This document shows positions 34,987 through 44,196 of a DNA stretch of 64,000 nt, piece by piece (positions within the stretch are counted from its first letter, which is position 1; every line of letters begins with the position of its first letter). Source of the DNA: Terriglobales bacterium (GTDB taxonomy: Bacteria; Acidobacteriota; Terriglobia; Terriglobales; Acidobacteriaceae); contig DASRFG010000023.1 in the NCBI GenBank assembly GCA_035651655.1, positions 124,001-188,000 on the forward strand, written 5' to 3'. Under the pieces are notes generated by a model. It did no database searches. It saw only the letters and a program-made list of their open reading frames with translations, and had not been told where the DNA came from. The position numbers and the translations under genes were made by a program.

Positions 34987-36236
34987 GTTTTCCTCCGATT
35001 ATGATTTTTGCTTGCAGTGGCGGCCGTCTGAGCATCTGGAAGTACAACAGCAGCCCCACCAATTCCCGGTTCCTCGGCGTCTAACAGTTCCCTTACCTTC
35101 CACGCCAATGGAATGGCGCTAAGCGGCTTTGGCAGTAGCGCCACTCCAATAGGGCCAACATTGATCTGCTTCCCATAACCGGAGATGCAGAGCACTCGCA
35201 TTTGCGGACGAGATTGTCGAATTCTTGTAACCAGCTCCAGACCGCTCATGCCCGGCATCACCACATCCACAAGTAAAAGATGAATGGGAGCGGGGCGCCT
35301 ACGAGAGACACGCAGTGCATCTTTGCCACTGCTGGCGGTGAGTACGTCGTAACCGCACTGGCGCAGCACACCGCTCACCGAGTCGCGTACGGCGCTATCG
35401 TCTTCCACCAGGAGCAACGTCTCTGAGCCACGCGGCGCCGCTTCCCTGCGGGCTCGAGGAAGCTCAATCGCCAGTTTTGCTTGCACACGCGGTAGTAGAA
35501 CGCGCACTCGCGTGCCTTTCCCGATATGACTATCCACCCAGATAGCACCTCCCAGGTGGGTCACAATTTCATTGGCAGTTGCCAAGCCGAGACCGTGGCC
35601 CCGGCCATTCGCTTTCGTAGTGAAGAACGGCTCGAATAAGTGAGAACGGGTTTTGGCATCCATGCCGCTGCCGCTGTCGGTGATTTCAATGGTCACATAG
35701 TGCCCGGGCCGCAATGGCGGACGGCGCCTGGCCTGTTTGGCATCAACATGCAATTCAATCGTGCGAATTACCAGGCTGCCGCCCTGCGGCATAGCATCCC
35801 GCGCATTGAGAGCCAGATTGACTGCCAATTGTTCGATCTGGAAGGGATCTGCTTTCACATTTCCCAGCTTCGGAGAGCAGCGCACGCTGAGATTGATGTG
35901 CTCACCGATCAGCCGGGTGAGCATGCTTTGGATTCCGGTGAGCACCGGATTAAGAGCAAGAACTTTGGGCTCGGCAACTTGCTTCCGCTCAAACGCGAGC
36001 AGTTGCTGGATCAGGGCCGCTCCGCGATCGCTGGCCAACCGAATCTCCTCGGCGTGCCGCCACAGTGCGTGATCGGGCCCTAGCCCTGCCAGCAGCAGGT
36101 CGCAATACAGGCGCACGGCGGTCAAGAGATTATTAAAATCGTGGGCGACGCCGCCGGCTAACCTTCCAAGCGCTTCCAGCTTGTGCGCTTCACGACGTGC
36201 GTCCGTAGCTGGTGCGTATCCGGGAGTTACGCTCAT
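34980..36236 (-). CDS. cytoplasmic hybrid histidine kinase
   Basis: About 418 residues from ATG 36234-36236, which has GGAAGA five bases upstream; a TTG 11 codons earlier is less likely. Order of domains: DHp with GGVAHDFNNLLT (His32), HATPase with NLALNARDAM and GRGHGLGLATANEI, then a receiver with phospho-acceptor Asp324 (LLLVDVVMPG). There is no membrane segment or PAS domain, so the signal is internal or partner-delivered. The attached receiver may act as a phosphate sink or intermediate for the partner NtrC-type regulator, to which it is translationally coupled. Confidence 0.95.
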   Translation of the reverse strand: MSVTPGYAPATDARREAHKLEALGRLAGGVAHDFNNLLTAVRLYCDLLLAGLGPDHALWRHAEEIRLASDRGAALIQQLLAFERKQVAEPKVLALNPVLTGIQSMLTRLIGEHINLSVRCSPKLGNVKADPFQIEQLAVNLALNARDAMPQGGSLVIRTIELHVDAKQARRRPPLRPGHYVTIEITDSGSGMDAKTRSHLFEPFFTTKANGRGHGLGLATANEIVTHLGGAIWVDSHIGKGTRVRVLLPRVQAKLAIELPRARREAAPRGSETLLLVEDDSAVRDSVSGVLRQCGYDVLTASSGKDALRVSRRRPAPIHLLLVDVVMPGMSGLELVTRIRQSRPQMRVLCISGYGKQINVGPIGVALLPKPLSAIPLAWKVRELLDAEEPGIGGAAVVLPDAQTAATASKNHNRRKTC

Positions 36237-36269
36237 CACAATCTTCCAATCCTGTTGAGAGACTGGCAA

Positions 36270-36930
36270 GCACTCTGTATTCCATTTTGAAAACTACAAC
36301 GCGAAGTAACTCTGAGCGTAGCCTTTAAGCCCAAAATGAAGGGTGTTCGGCCGAATTGTTTGACAGCCTTGATTCCCGAAATGAATATGTGGTTCCGGAA
36401 GGACAAGAACACGTTCCAGCTAAGAGCCGGTATGTCAACGCAGTGCGTCGTCGGAGTCTGAGGCTGCTCTCGCCATTTCGGGAATGCGAACCTATGATTC
36501 GCCCGTAACGAAACTGATTCCCGATAGTCTCCGTCGAATTCCACAGCTTGAGTGAACTGCATAGTCCTATTTGTCTCATGTTGTCCCATTCCGGTAAGTG
36601 ACTGAGGACACCGCAAACTGTGACTCAGGGTGGACTAACTCTCAGCTCAGCTGCTGCCTACGGCAGAGCCCCGCGTTCTGGCAGGGGAAGCCCTAAATCG
36701 CGTGGGCACAGGGGCCCTCGCCTGTGCGGCCGAGCGCCAGCTCGGCAAAACTGCAACACAACAATCTGCTATTCCTGGAAGGTCTCAACGAGAATGGTAC
36801 GATCGGCGCAATGGCCCAAAAGCGGCTGACGATTCAACTTCGCGCACCGTACCACTGATTCATGCTCGATTTTTAGGAGTCAGTCCGGCAAAGGGGGAGG
36901 CCGCCTGAAGGCGATTGGCGGACGAATCTA
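36270..36930. other. 661-base intergenic spacer with REP-like hairpins
   Basis: A divergent spacer between the two-component genes (minus) and a membrane protein gene (plus). Short frames here look non-coding by composition. It contains the tandem hairpins at 36706-36746. I see no convincing -35/-10 pair or sigma-54 element by eye, though promoters for both flanking genes must lie here. Confidence 0.5.
36706..36746. repeat. tandem GC-rich hairpins (REP-like)
   Basis: Two adjacent inverted repeats: GCACAGG/CCTGTGC with an eight-base loop (36706-36727) and GCCGAGC/GCTCGGC with loop GCCA (36729-36746). The first, with its flanking GCGTGG, matches in reverse the element near 9006-9032. Such paired palindromes dispersed in spacers are characteristic of REP elements. 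Confidence 0.6.
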
Positions 36931-37824
36931 ATGAGTAGCGTTAAGTGGCGGCTACGGGCAGGCGCTTCTCTTGCCATCGGCGCAGCGAGTACGGTCCTTT
37001 GTTGGGGACTGATGCACCACTTCAATCAGGGAGCGGCGGACTTCAGCTATGCGGTTCGCGAAGCTAATGAATTGCTGCACGGTCGCAATCCTTACGCACT
37101 CTTTCCTTATGAATCCTATCCCATAACGGCGGCTATTTTCGCAATACCATTCGTTTGGTTCAAGCCAGAAGTGGGTGGGGCTGTATTCTTCGGCATCAGC
37201 TCGGCGCTGTTGGCTTGGGGGTTAACGCGATACAGCTATACACGGTTGCTGGTTTTCCTCGCTTATCCCTATTGGGCGGCGATGCTGACTGTACAATGGG
37301 CACCCTTAGTGATGGCGAGCGCGCTTCTGCCTTGGTTGTTGCCAGTTACGACAGCAAAACCTCAGCTTGGAGCTCCGATCTTCCTGACGCGACTGAATAC
37401 GCGAGGGGCAATCGGCTGTGTTGTGGTCGTCCTCGCCAGCCTGGCGCTCATGCCTACATGGCCACTCGAGTGGTGGGCGAAGGTAGGCCACCACCCTCAC
37501 TATGTTCCTTTGCTTGCATTACCTGGACCAGTGTTGCTGCTGGCACTGTGGCGGCAGAATGAGGATTCGCAACTCCTCCTCTTGAGCGCGCTGACGCCGC
37601 AACACTGGTTTTACGACAGCTTCATCTTGTGGTTGATCCCAAAAACCCGTCAGGAAATTTTGGCTACGGTATGTCTAAGTTGGGGAGCTGGAATCTGGCG
37701 CTGGTTTCGCACCCCGACTTCGTGGCAAGAAGTCGGATCATGGGCCGTGCTCTGGATCTACATTCCCATGTTGAGTCTGCTGCTGTTGAGAAGAGCGGTG
37801 CACCCCAGTAGATTGGCTTCTTGA
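36931..37824 (+). CDS. polytopic membrane protein, possible GT87/DUF2029-like glycosyltransferase
   Basis: A 297-residue protein with about eight hydrophobic segments. The first loop reads ADFSYAVREANELLHGRNPY, with an aromatic/acidic pattern like the D-x5-A-x3-L-x2-G-x-NPY signature seen in polyprenyl-phosphate-dependent mannosyltransferases of the GT87/DUF2029 group. It is shorter than usual for that group. No partner gene is adjacent. A role in lipid-linked sugar transfer is inference. Confidence 0.75.
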   Translation: MSSVKWRLRAGASLAIGAASTVLCWGLMHHFNQGAADFSYAVREANELLHGRNPYALFPYESYPITAAIFAIPFVWFKPEVGGAVFFGISSALLAWGLTRYSYTRLLVFLAYPYWAAMLTVQWAPLVMASALLPWLLPVTTAKPQLGAPIFLTRLNTRGAIGCVVVVLASLALMPTWPLEWWAKVGHHPHYVPLLALPGPVLLLALWRQNEDSQLLLLSALTPQHWFYDSFILWLIPKTRQEILATVCLSWGAGIWRWFRTPTSWQEVGSWAVLWIYIPMLSLLLLRRAVHPSRLAS

Positions 37825-37886
37825 TTTTAGAATTGTAAAAGACGTTTGCGTTATTACGCTCACAACCCGGCAAGCTAAAACAAAAT

Positions 37887-37915
37887 GGCTGGTCAGAATT
37901 GAATTCCGACCAGCC
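37887..37915. terminator. bidirectional intrinsic terminator
   Basis: GGCTGGTC, a 13-base loop, then GACCAGCC form an 8-bp perfect stem between convergent genes ending at 37824 and 37950. Reading minus, the stem is followed by ATTTTGTTTT; reading plus, by TTT. It therefore probably serves mainly the minus-strand gene and weakly the plus-strand gene. Confidence 0.75.
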
Positions 37916-37949
37916 TTTGGAACGATCCCGCACCGCTAGACTAACGCCA

Positions 37950-38729
37950 TCACTGACTTTCCACGCGCAACACCATCTGCGTCCCGCTATCCAGTTTCAC
38001 ATTGTGACGGTCGGAGGTGAGGACTGAGCCCTGGGCGGTATTGGCCGTGGGCGCCAAAGTGACATCCTTCATACCGACTGCGCCGCGGGAATTCGCGTTG
38101 AGGCCACCGCCCGGGCCAGCGCCTGCTGGTGCGGCACCGGTGTCAGAACCCTGCACTGAGCCGCTTGTCCCAGCGGAGGTATTGCCTTGCATTCCCCCAC
38201 TTGAAGCTCTGCCTCCGGCGGGTGCTGCTGCGCCTGCAGGTTGCCCCGGAGCGCCACCGCCACCGGTGTCGCCTTCGGCGGGAAGCATGCTGGGAGCAGG
38301 CCCCAAGGCCTGAATAACAGCGTGCAAGGGGACCTCTTGGCCGTCTTTCAGCACGATCTTGTCGAACGCGATGCCCAGACGCGATCCCGAGTCACCGTTG
38401 CGTGGCTGCGCATCGGTGACGTGACCCATCACTTTAGAGCCGCGGGGAATTACGACCGTGCCGCCACTGCCTAGATCAGTGGGTATCTTGGCGGTTACAG
38501 GATCGCCCTGCTTGGCCTTTTTTGCATCAATGGATTTGCTCAGCTCTGCTGGTATAAGGGTACCTGGGTTGAAGACAATTCTCTTCTGACCAGACGCAGC
38601 CGATGGATTAGCTGCGGGCGGGTTACCTTGAGTAGATGCGTTTGGCGCCTGCGATCCTGCCGGATCCTGTGCTGCCGCCCCGAGTACCATCAGCAAGCAG
38701 ACCAACAGTGATATGGACACTGATTTCAT
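37950..38729 (-). CDS. secreted protein with TrbI/VirB10-like barrel domain
   Basis: A 259-residue protein with a signal peptide (MKSVSISLLVCLLMVLGAAA) and a Pro/Ala/Asn-rich linker. A central region begins FNPGTLIPAELSKSIDAKKA and continues GGTVVIPRGSKVMGHVTDA and LGIAFDKIVLKDG. This order resembles the VirB10/TrbI C-terminal β-barrel segment and the last domain of the protein at 57820-59223. The C-terminal third is Gly-rich low complexity. It is probably periplasmic or cell-surface. No type IV secretion genes accompany it, so the role is unknown. Confidence 0.75.
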   Translation of the reverse strand: MKSVSISLLVCLLMVLGAAAQDPAGSQAPNASTQGNPPAANPSAASGQKRIVFNPGTLIPAELSKSIDAKKAKQGDPVTAKIPTDLGSGGTVVIPRGSKVMGHVTDAQPRNGDSGSRLGIAFDKIVLKDGQEVPLHAVIQALGPAPSMLPAEGDTGGGGAPGQPAGAAAPAGGRASSGGMQGNTSAGTSGSVQGSDTGAAPAGAGPGGGLNANSRGAVGMKDVTLAPTANTAQGSVLTSDRHNVKLDSGTQMVLRVESQ

Positions 38730-38879
38730 GAACCTATCCTCCTTCTCACACCTGTTCGGAACTGAGATGCGGCCGAGGCTGAGATTTGTCGCCAGCCAGC
38801 AACCCCAAAAGTCCTACCGAATTCCTGGCCTGTCCTGGTTGCAGCAGCAGCCCGGAACCCTGAATAATGGGGACTGGGC

Positions 38880-40280
38880 ATGAGTCAAGAGAAGGTACTG
38901 ATCGTCGAGGATGAAGTGAACGAGCGGGGAGGGCTAGCCGAGCTGGTGTCGGCCTGGGGTTATCGCGCCGAAACCGCAGCCGATGGGGTCGAGGGCTGGG
39001 AAAAGGTGATTAGCTGGTCACCCAGCATTGTGCTTACCGACCTCAAAATGCCGCGCATGGACGGCATGGAGCTGCTGGAGAAGATTGCAGAGAACTCCCA
39101 AACTGTGGCGGTGGTCCTGCTGACCGCACAGGGAACGATTGACAGCGCCGTGCAAGCCATTCGCATGGGCGCTTATGACTACATTCAGAAGCCGATTGAC
39201 ACCAATCGTCTGAAGACCATCCTGCAGAATGTAGCGGCTCTACGCGGCACTAAAGTAGAGCTTGAAGTCACTCGGCGCAAACTGCGGGACACAGGCAGCT
39301 TGGGTTCCCTGGTGGGAAGCTCCAAGAAGATGCAGGAGATTTTCCGCCTGCTGGAGATGGTGGCTCCCAGCACAGCGTCAGTTTTAATTACAGGCGAGAG
39401 CGGCACGGGCAAAGAGCTGGTTGCGCGAACCATTCACGAGCTCAGCCCACGAAAACCGAAGCCGTTTGTGCCCATCAATTGCGCGGCAATTCCTGAAACG
39501 CTGATTGAAAGTGAGATTTTCGGTCACGAGAAAGGCGCGTTCACCGGAGCGCTGGAGCGGCGGACCGGCTGCTTTGAGCTGGCGGAAGGGGGGACGCTTC
39601 TACTGGACGAAATCGGCGAGATGCCGGTGGCCACCCAGGCGAAACTGCTGCGCGTCCTGGAAGACCGCAAACTGCGCCGTCTGGGCAGCAAAGTGGAAAC
39701 CACGGTTGACGTTCGTGTCCTCGCGGCAACCAACAAAGTACCAGAGGAAGCTGTGGCCAGCGGTCAGCTACGTAATGATCTCTATTACCGCTTGAACGTT
39801 TTTAACATTCACATGCCACCGTTGCGCGAGCACAAGGAGGATTTGGGCGAGCTGGTAAAGGCATTGCTGATTGACATGAATTCCAAACATGGCCGAAACG
39901 TGCAGATGGTGAGCGAAGCGGTCATGAATCTTTTCCAGGCATATTCCTGGCCGGGAAATGTTCGCGAAGTGCGCAACACGCTGGAACGGGCGGTAATCGT
40001 GTGCGAAGGTTCAGTGGTGGAAACCAAGCACTTGCCACCAGGCTTCGGACAGGCGACGGTCCGGCTCTCGGCCCACGATCCCAACGCGTTGCACTTGGGC
40101 ATAGGAACCACGGTGGGAGAAGCGGAGCGCCAGCTGATCATGAAAACGCTGGAGTCCACCAACAACAATAAGACCCGGGCTGCTGAAATCCTCGGCATCA
40201 GCCTGAAGACGCTGCATAATAAGCTGAAGGAGTATGGGAGTGGTGCCGCTGCCGGCAGCTCTGCCGAAGCAGGCACCTGA
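38880..40280 (+). CDS. NtrC-family sigma-54-dependent response regulator
   Basis: A 466-residue regulator. Receiver: [12 protein letters not shown] with Asp54 ([13 protein letters not shown]) and Lys104. AAA+ domain: GESGTGKE (172-179), GAFTGA (219-224), [20 protein letters not shown]. Fis-type DNA-binding end: [20 protein letters not shown]. It precedes the histidine kinase gene by 20 bases on the same strand, so the two form a sigma-54 two-component pair. Sequence divergence from the regulator at 33583-34986 shows it is not a recent duplicate. Confidence 0.95.
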   Translation: MSQEKVLIVEDEVNERGGLAELVSAWGYRAETAADGVEGWEKVISWSPSIVLTDLKMPRMDGMELLEKIAENSQTVAVVLLTAQGTIDSAVQAIRMGAYDYIQKPIDTNRLKTILQNVAALRGTKVELEVTRRKLRDTGSLGSLVGSSKKMQEIFRLLEMVAPSTASVLITGESGTGKELVARTIHELSPRKPKPFVPINCAAIPETLIESEIFGHEKGAFTGALERRTGCFELAEGGTLLLDEIGEMPVATQAKLLRVLEDRKLRRLGSKVETTVDVRVLAATNKVPEEAVASGQLRNDLYYRLNVFNIHMPPLREHKEDLGELVKALLIDMNSKHGRNVQMVSEAVMNLFQAYSWPGNVREVRNTLERAVIVCEGSVVETKHLPPGFGQATVRLSAHDPNALHLGIGTTVGEAERQLIMKTLESTNNNKTRAAEILGISLKTLHNKLKEYGSGAAAGSSAEAGT

Positions 40281-40300
40281 TTCGCTAATCCAGCGCAAAG

Positions 40301-42169
40301 ATGCGCTTAAAGACCAAACTCGTACTCGCCATCACCGGCATGATCGTCGCCTTGGTGGTGACCTTCTCTTACATCTATGTTTCTCAGCTGCTGCGGCAGC
40401 ACATTATTGCGGCCTACGATACAGCCGCTCTCCTGAGCCGCGAGTTGCAGGACGCCACCACCGACGCGCAGCCTGATCTCAGCAGCACCCGCGTGGATAC
40501 CAGCAACCCTGATGCAGTTCGCGCCGCCATCATTGAGAGCGTCCAAACCGATGCCAACCTGAACACCTTCATGGACTCGATCGTCGCCAACTCGCCGATC
40601 ATCTATGACGCGGCCATCGCGGATTTTGGTAACAATGCCATTCTGCATACCGATCCTGACCTGATCGGCAAAATCCTTCCGCCACGTCCCGACCTGGCGC
40701 GGCTGCGCGACGCCAGCTTTCGCGAGCAATTGAGGTTGGTGTTCCGCGCACCGGGAGTTTACGAAGTCCGCATGCCGTTGACGTTGAATGAAGCTCCCTT
40801 TGGCAACACGCGTGTCGGGGTATCAACGGTTTTCCTGAAGAACGAGATCCAGCCACACCTTCGGCGAGCGGTGATCTTTTCCGCGATTTGCATCCTGATC
40901 TCGCTGGTGTTGGCAGCGGGGCTTTCCAATCTTGCTCTGGGTCCGTTGGCCAGAATCAGCCAACGACTCGATAGCGTTACCGCCGGCGAGATGGTCGCGT
41001 TGCCGGAAGAACCCGAACGCAAGGACGAATACGGTCTGGTGACCCTGAAGATTGCCCATTTGGGGCGGAAGATGCGCGATGTGAAAGAGGTCTTCTCTGC
41101 CCTCAAAGATAACCTCGACCAAATCATGGCTAACTTGCAGGATGGCCTGATGCTGTTCACGCGCGACAATCGCGTGGTACTGGTCAGCGCCTCGGCGGAA
41201 CGTTTTGTGGGCCGTCCCAGAAGTGAAATGCTGGGTCACAACGTGGATGAGGTTTTCTCCGATTCGAGCCGAGTGGGCCAGGTGGTCCTGGACTGTTTCC
41301 GGCAAAGGCGCCCCATTCCCCAAGGCGAGATCGAAGGCGAGAATGGACGCCGGGTACAGGTCTCTCTAGATTTCATTCAGGAAGGCGGGGAGCAGATCGG
41401 CGCGCTACTGGTGATGCGGGATGCCGAATCGGTACGACGCATAGAGGATGAGATCGAACTCTCGCGTCGCTTGTCTGCTATTGGCCGATTGACCTCAGGA
41501 GTCGCCCACGAGGTAAAGAATCCAATTAATGCGATCGTAGTGCACCTGGAGGTGCTGCGGCAGAAGTTGCAGTCAGTGGATCCAGATACTCGCCGCCACA
41601 TGGACGTGATTGGCAGTGAGATCCAGCGCCTCGATCGCGTAGTACAGACTCTGGTGGACTTCACCCGTCCTGTAGAGTTGCGCCTGGCGGAAACTGATCT
41701 ACGGCGTCTCATCGAGGATGTGGTGCTGCTCGCCGCCCCGGACGCAGAACGCCACGGCGTTGACATCCGCCGCGATCTGCCCAGCGAAGAACTGCCGGTC
41801 AACGTGGATGTGGACCTGATCAAGCAGGCACTGTTGAACGTGGTGATCAATGGCGTCCAGGCCATGCCTGGCGGTGGCACGCTGGCCATCTCTGCGGCGC
41901 GGCGGGATGGATCGGCAATGGTTGAAATTCGCGATCAGGGAAGCGGGATTCCTCCCGAAGTGCAGGACAAAATCTTCAACCTCTACTTCACCACGAAAAA
42001 GGCGGGGAGTGGCATCGGATTGCCGATGACCTACCGCATCGTTCAGCTGCATCATGGCGCGGTGGAGTTTTCTTCCGAGGAGAACGTAGGTACAACATTT
42101 CAGCTGATTCTTCCTTTGCTGGAGTCGCCTGTGACTCCGGTGAGGGAGATGGCAGCCAAGAGTCAATGA
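40301..42169 (+). CDS. membrane-bound sensor histidine kinase
   Basis: A 622-residue kinase. There is a first membrane helix at about 8-30, an extracytoplasmic sensor of about 160 residues, a second helix at about 190-210, a HAMP linker (LARISQRLDSVTAGEM), a PAS region (near 275-375, DGLMLFTRDNRVVLVSASAE), DHp with SGVAHEVKNPINAI (His403) and a HATPase with DQGSGIPPEVQDKIF and GSGIGLPMTYRIV. The periplasmic part contains DAAIADFGNNAILHTDPD, which resembles dCache-type sensor folds. It should phosphorylate the regulator encoded just upstream. The signal is unknown. Confidence 0.93.
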   Translation: MRLKTKLVLAITGMIVALVVTFSYIYVSQLLRQHIIAAYDTAALLSRELQDATTDAQPDLSSTRVDTSNPDAVRAAIIESVQTDANLNTFMDSIVANSPIIYDAAIADFGNNAILHTDPDLIGKILPPRPDLARLRDASFREQLRLVFRAPGVYEVRMPLTLNEAPFGNTRVGVSTVFLKNEIQPHLRRAVIFSAICILISLVLAAGLSNLALGPLARISQRLDSVTAGEMVALPEEPERKDEYGLVTLKIAHLGRKMRDVKEVFSALKDNLDQIMANLQDGLMLFTRDNRVVLVSASAERFVGRPRSEMLGHNVDEVFSDSSRVGQVVLDCFRQRRPIPQGEIEGENGRRVQVSLDFIQEGGEQIGALLVMRDAESVRRIEDEIELSRRLSAIGRLTSGVAHEVKNPINAIVVHLEVLRQKLQSVDPDTRRHMDVIGSEIQRLDRVVQTLVDFTRPVELRLAETDLRRLIEDVVLLAAPDAERHGVDIRRDLPSEELPVNVDVDLIKQALLNVVINGVQAMPGGGTLAISAARRDGSAMVEIRDQGSGIPPEVQDKIFNLYFTTKKAGSGIGLPMTYRIVQLHHGAVEFSSEENVGTTFQLILPLLESPVTPVREMAAKSQ

Positions 42170-42253
42170 TTGGTTCTGGCCGGCGCGAAACTTGCGCCTG
42201 AAAGCGCGGTTGAACTAGGTATCTCTTTAAGTTTTGGTAGAAGACACGCCGCT

Positions 42254-42937
42254 ATGTCTATGGATCAAAGGAAGCTAATTGCGGTGGCGCTGGTTGTTGG
42301 AGTGTTGCTCCAGCCGCTCCTGTTTGCCCGGAGGCAGCAGGACCAGACTCCGCCTTCCCAAACTCCCGCCGAGGAGAAGCGGGGTGAACCCGCGCCTCAG
42401 CAGATCACACCGCCGCAATCCACCCCGGCCCAGGAACCGTCACCGGGGCAGCTTCCCCCGCAACCAACTCCACCAGCACCTAAAGCGACAGACGCGGAGA
42501 AGCCCACGAGCACAAAACGGGCGCTACGAACCAAGAAGAGCCGTAAGAAGAGGAGCTCTAAGAAAATCTCTGCCCGGCTCAAGAAGTCTTCCAAGAAGAG
42601 TTCAAAACGACCAAAGCCAAAGCTTGATCCTGCAGCTCCGCGCAGAGTAGTAGTCCACAACGGCGGCACCGATCCTGGCGGCCAGCTGCAACCTGGCATG
42701 TCTACCGGGGATGCCCAAGAGCAGCGAGCCGGGACGCAACAGCTGCTGCAGCTTGCCGACGTCAACCTCAAGGTTGTCACCGGTCGCGCATTGACGCCCG
42801 ATCAGCAAGACATGGTGCGCCAGATCAATATGTACATGGAGCAGTCGCGCAGGGCCAGTGATGAGGGCGATCTGGTGCGTGCCCGCAATCTGGCGGTGAA
42901 GGCGCGATTGCTCTCCGATGCGCTGGTGCGACGGTGA
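42254..42937 (+). CDS. secreted, Pro- and Lys-rich low-complexity protein
   Basis: About 227 residues from ATG 42254 (MSMDQRKLIAVALVVGVLL); the frame is open earlier but that part has no coding character. A signal peptide is followed by a Pro/Gln-rich stretch and then a very basic block of about 40 residues with KKSRKKRSSKKISARLKKSS. The final 65 residues form a helical domain (QLLQLADVNLKVVTGRALTP, EQSRRASDEGDLVRARNLAV). That end is typical of small acidobacterial periplasmic proteins of unknown role. The basic block could bind polyanions; this is inference. Confidence 0.75.
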   Translation: MSMDQRKLIAVALVVGVLLQPLLFARRQQDQTPPSQTPAEEKRGEPAPQQITPPQSTPAQEPSPGQLPPQPTPPAPKATDAEKPTSTKRALRTKKSRKKRSSKKISARLKKSSKKSSKRPKPKLDPAAPRRVVVHNGGTDPGGQLQPGMSTGDAQEQRAGTQQLLQLADVNLKVVTGRALTPDQQDMVRQINMYMEQSRRASDEGDLVRARNLAVKARLLSDALVRR

Positions 42938-42943
42938 TCTCCG

Positions 42944-44074
42944 CTATCTGCTCTTTGCTCGGGCGCTATTCACCTTGGTAAGCAGTTCGCGCGACGGCCC
43001 CTGAAAAGGCCCCGGTATGTTGACGGCTTCATTCAGCACGGCGCGAGCTTCGGTGAGCTTATTGATCTTGGCGTATCCGTAGCCCAGCCGATAGAGCGCC
43101 GTGGAGTAGGCGTTCGGCTCCTCTTTCAGTAATTCTGTGGCTGACTTGAATTCCGCAATCGCGGCCAAAGTCTTGTCCTCACGCATGAGCGCATAGCCCA
43201 GCGCCGAGTGTGCCACCCCCGCAGAAAGCTTGCGCGAGCGGTCCGCGTCCTGAGCATCGGGTTTGGCCAATTCGATGGCCTTGCGCGCGTAGCTCATCGC
43301 CTTGGTGAGGTTTGTCCCCTTCGAATCCTCGGCATAAGCGTTGGCCAGTAAGATCAAGGTTGGAATGCTGTTGGGATTAGCTGCCAGTGCCTTTTCGCCA
43401 TACGCTAGCAGGCGCGCTGAGTCGTTCAGCTGCTGCAGTGTGTAGATTGCGTACTGCGAGACCTGCTCATCGAATTTGGATGCTGGGAAGGCAGGCGTAA
43501 AGCGCTCAATATAGGTCATGCGCAGCTTGGGGTCTTGCTCTGCAGTGATGGCATTGAATCCAGCCGCCTCTAAAAATTCGTACCCAGATTTGGCCGAGGC
43601 CTTCTCGGATTCAATCGCGTTCTGGAAATCGGCGTCCGACGCATCGGCGGGCTTCGTCTGCTTGCCCAGCGAGTTGTAAACCTCGCCACCACGGACTGCA
43701 TAGTCGGCCACTTTTCCCCATTCTTTCGCTTGCTGCGCCACGCCTGCCTGCGACACCAGAATGTCGAGATTGCGCGGTGAGGCGGCCAGGGCCTTGTCTC
43801 CATAGCTCAGCGCTTTAGCATTGTCTCCGGCGCTGGAGTACGCCTGCTCGAGCTGCCAGTTGCCATAGGCGACGGCTGCCGGATTGGCCGCAAATTTCTG
43901 CACAAAGTCGTCCAGCATAGCGATGCGCTTCTGGGGGTCAGCTTCATTGGTGATGGCGGTCAGTGCCTGGTCCTCCGGTGTGCCGGCGGGGATGACGATC
44001 TTGTCCAGTTGGCTGAACGCACCTGTCCCGAACAATAAGACAATCAGCAAAGCTGAAGCGTGAATGCGACGCAT
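42944..44074 (-). CDS. periplasmic TPR-repeat protein
   Basis: A 376-residue protein with a signal peptide (MRRIHASALLIVLLFGTGAFS) and several TPR-like helices (AYSSAGDNAKALSYGDKALA, ANAYAEDSKGTNLTKAMSYA, ALGYALMREDKTLAAIAEFK). No catalytic motif is seen. It is likely a periplasmic or outer-membrane-associated scaffold. It is convergent with the Lys-rich protein gene, 6 bases away, and no partner is obvious. Confidence 0.8.
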   Translation of the reverse strand: MRRIHASALLIVLLFGTGAFSQLDKIVIPAGTPEDQALTAITNEADPQKRIAMLDDFVQKFAANPAAVAYGNWQLEQAYSSAGDNAKALSYGDKALAASPRNLDILVSQAGVAQQAKEWGKVADYAVRGGEVYNSLGKQTKPADASDADFQNAIESEKASAKSGYEFLEAAGFNAITAEQDPKLRMTYIERFTPAFPASKFDEQVSQYAIYTLQQLNDSARLLAYGEKALAANPNSIPTLILLANAYAEDSKGTNLTKAMSYARKAIELAKPDAQDADRSRKLSAGVAHSALGYALMREDKTLAAIAEFKSATELLKEEPNAYSTALYRLGYGYAKINKLTEARAVLNEAVNIPGPFQGPSRELLTKVNSARAKSR

Positions 44075-44196
44075 TATGACCTCCGCCAGGCGGATTTCGG
44101 CCAGCTTTCTGATGGGATCTGCAGCCGCCCGGAGTCTCTGTCCGGCGCATCGTATCGCTGTTTTTTAGCGGGAGCAAGCGGCAACAAGAGGGAATT

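Noticed and set aside
36236-36616. Minus-strand frame of 126 residues in the 36.3-36.9 kb spacer
   Set aside because: No start context, no recognisable motif, composition not protein-like, and it overlaps the kinase start region.
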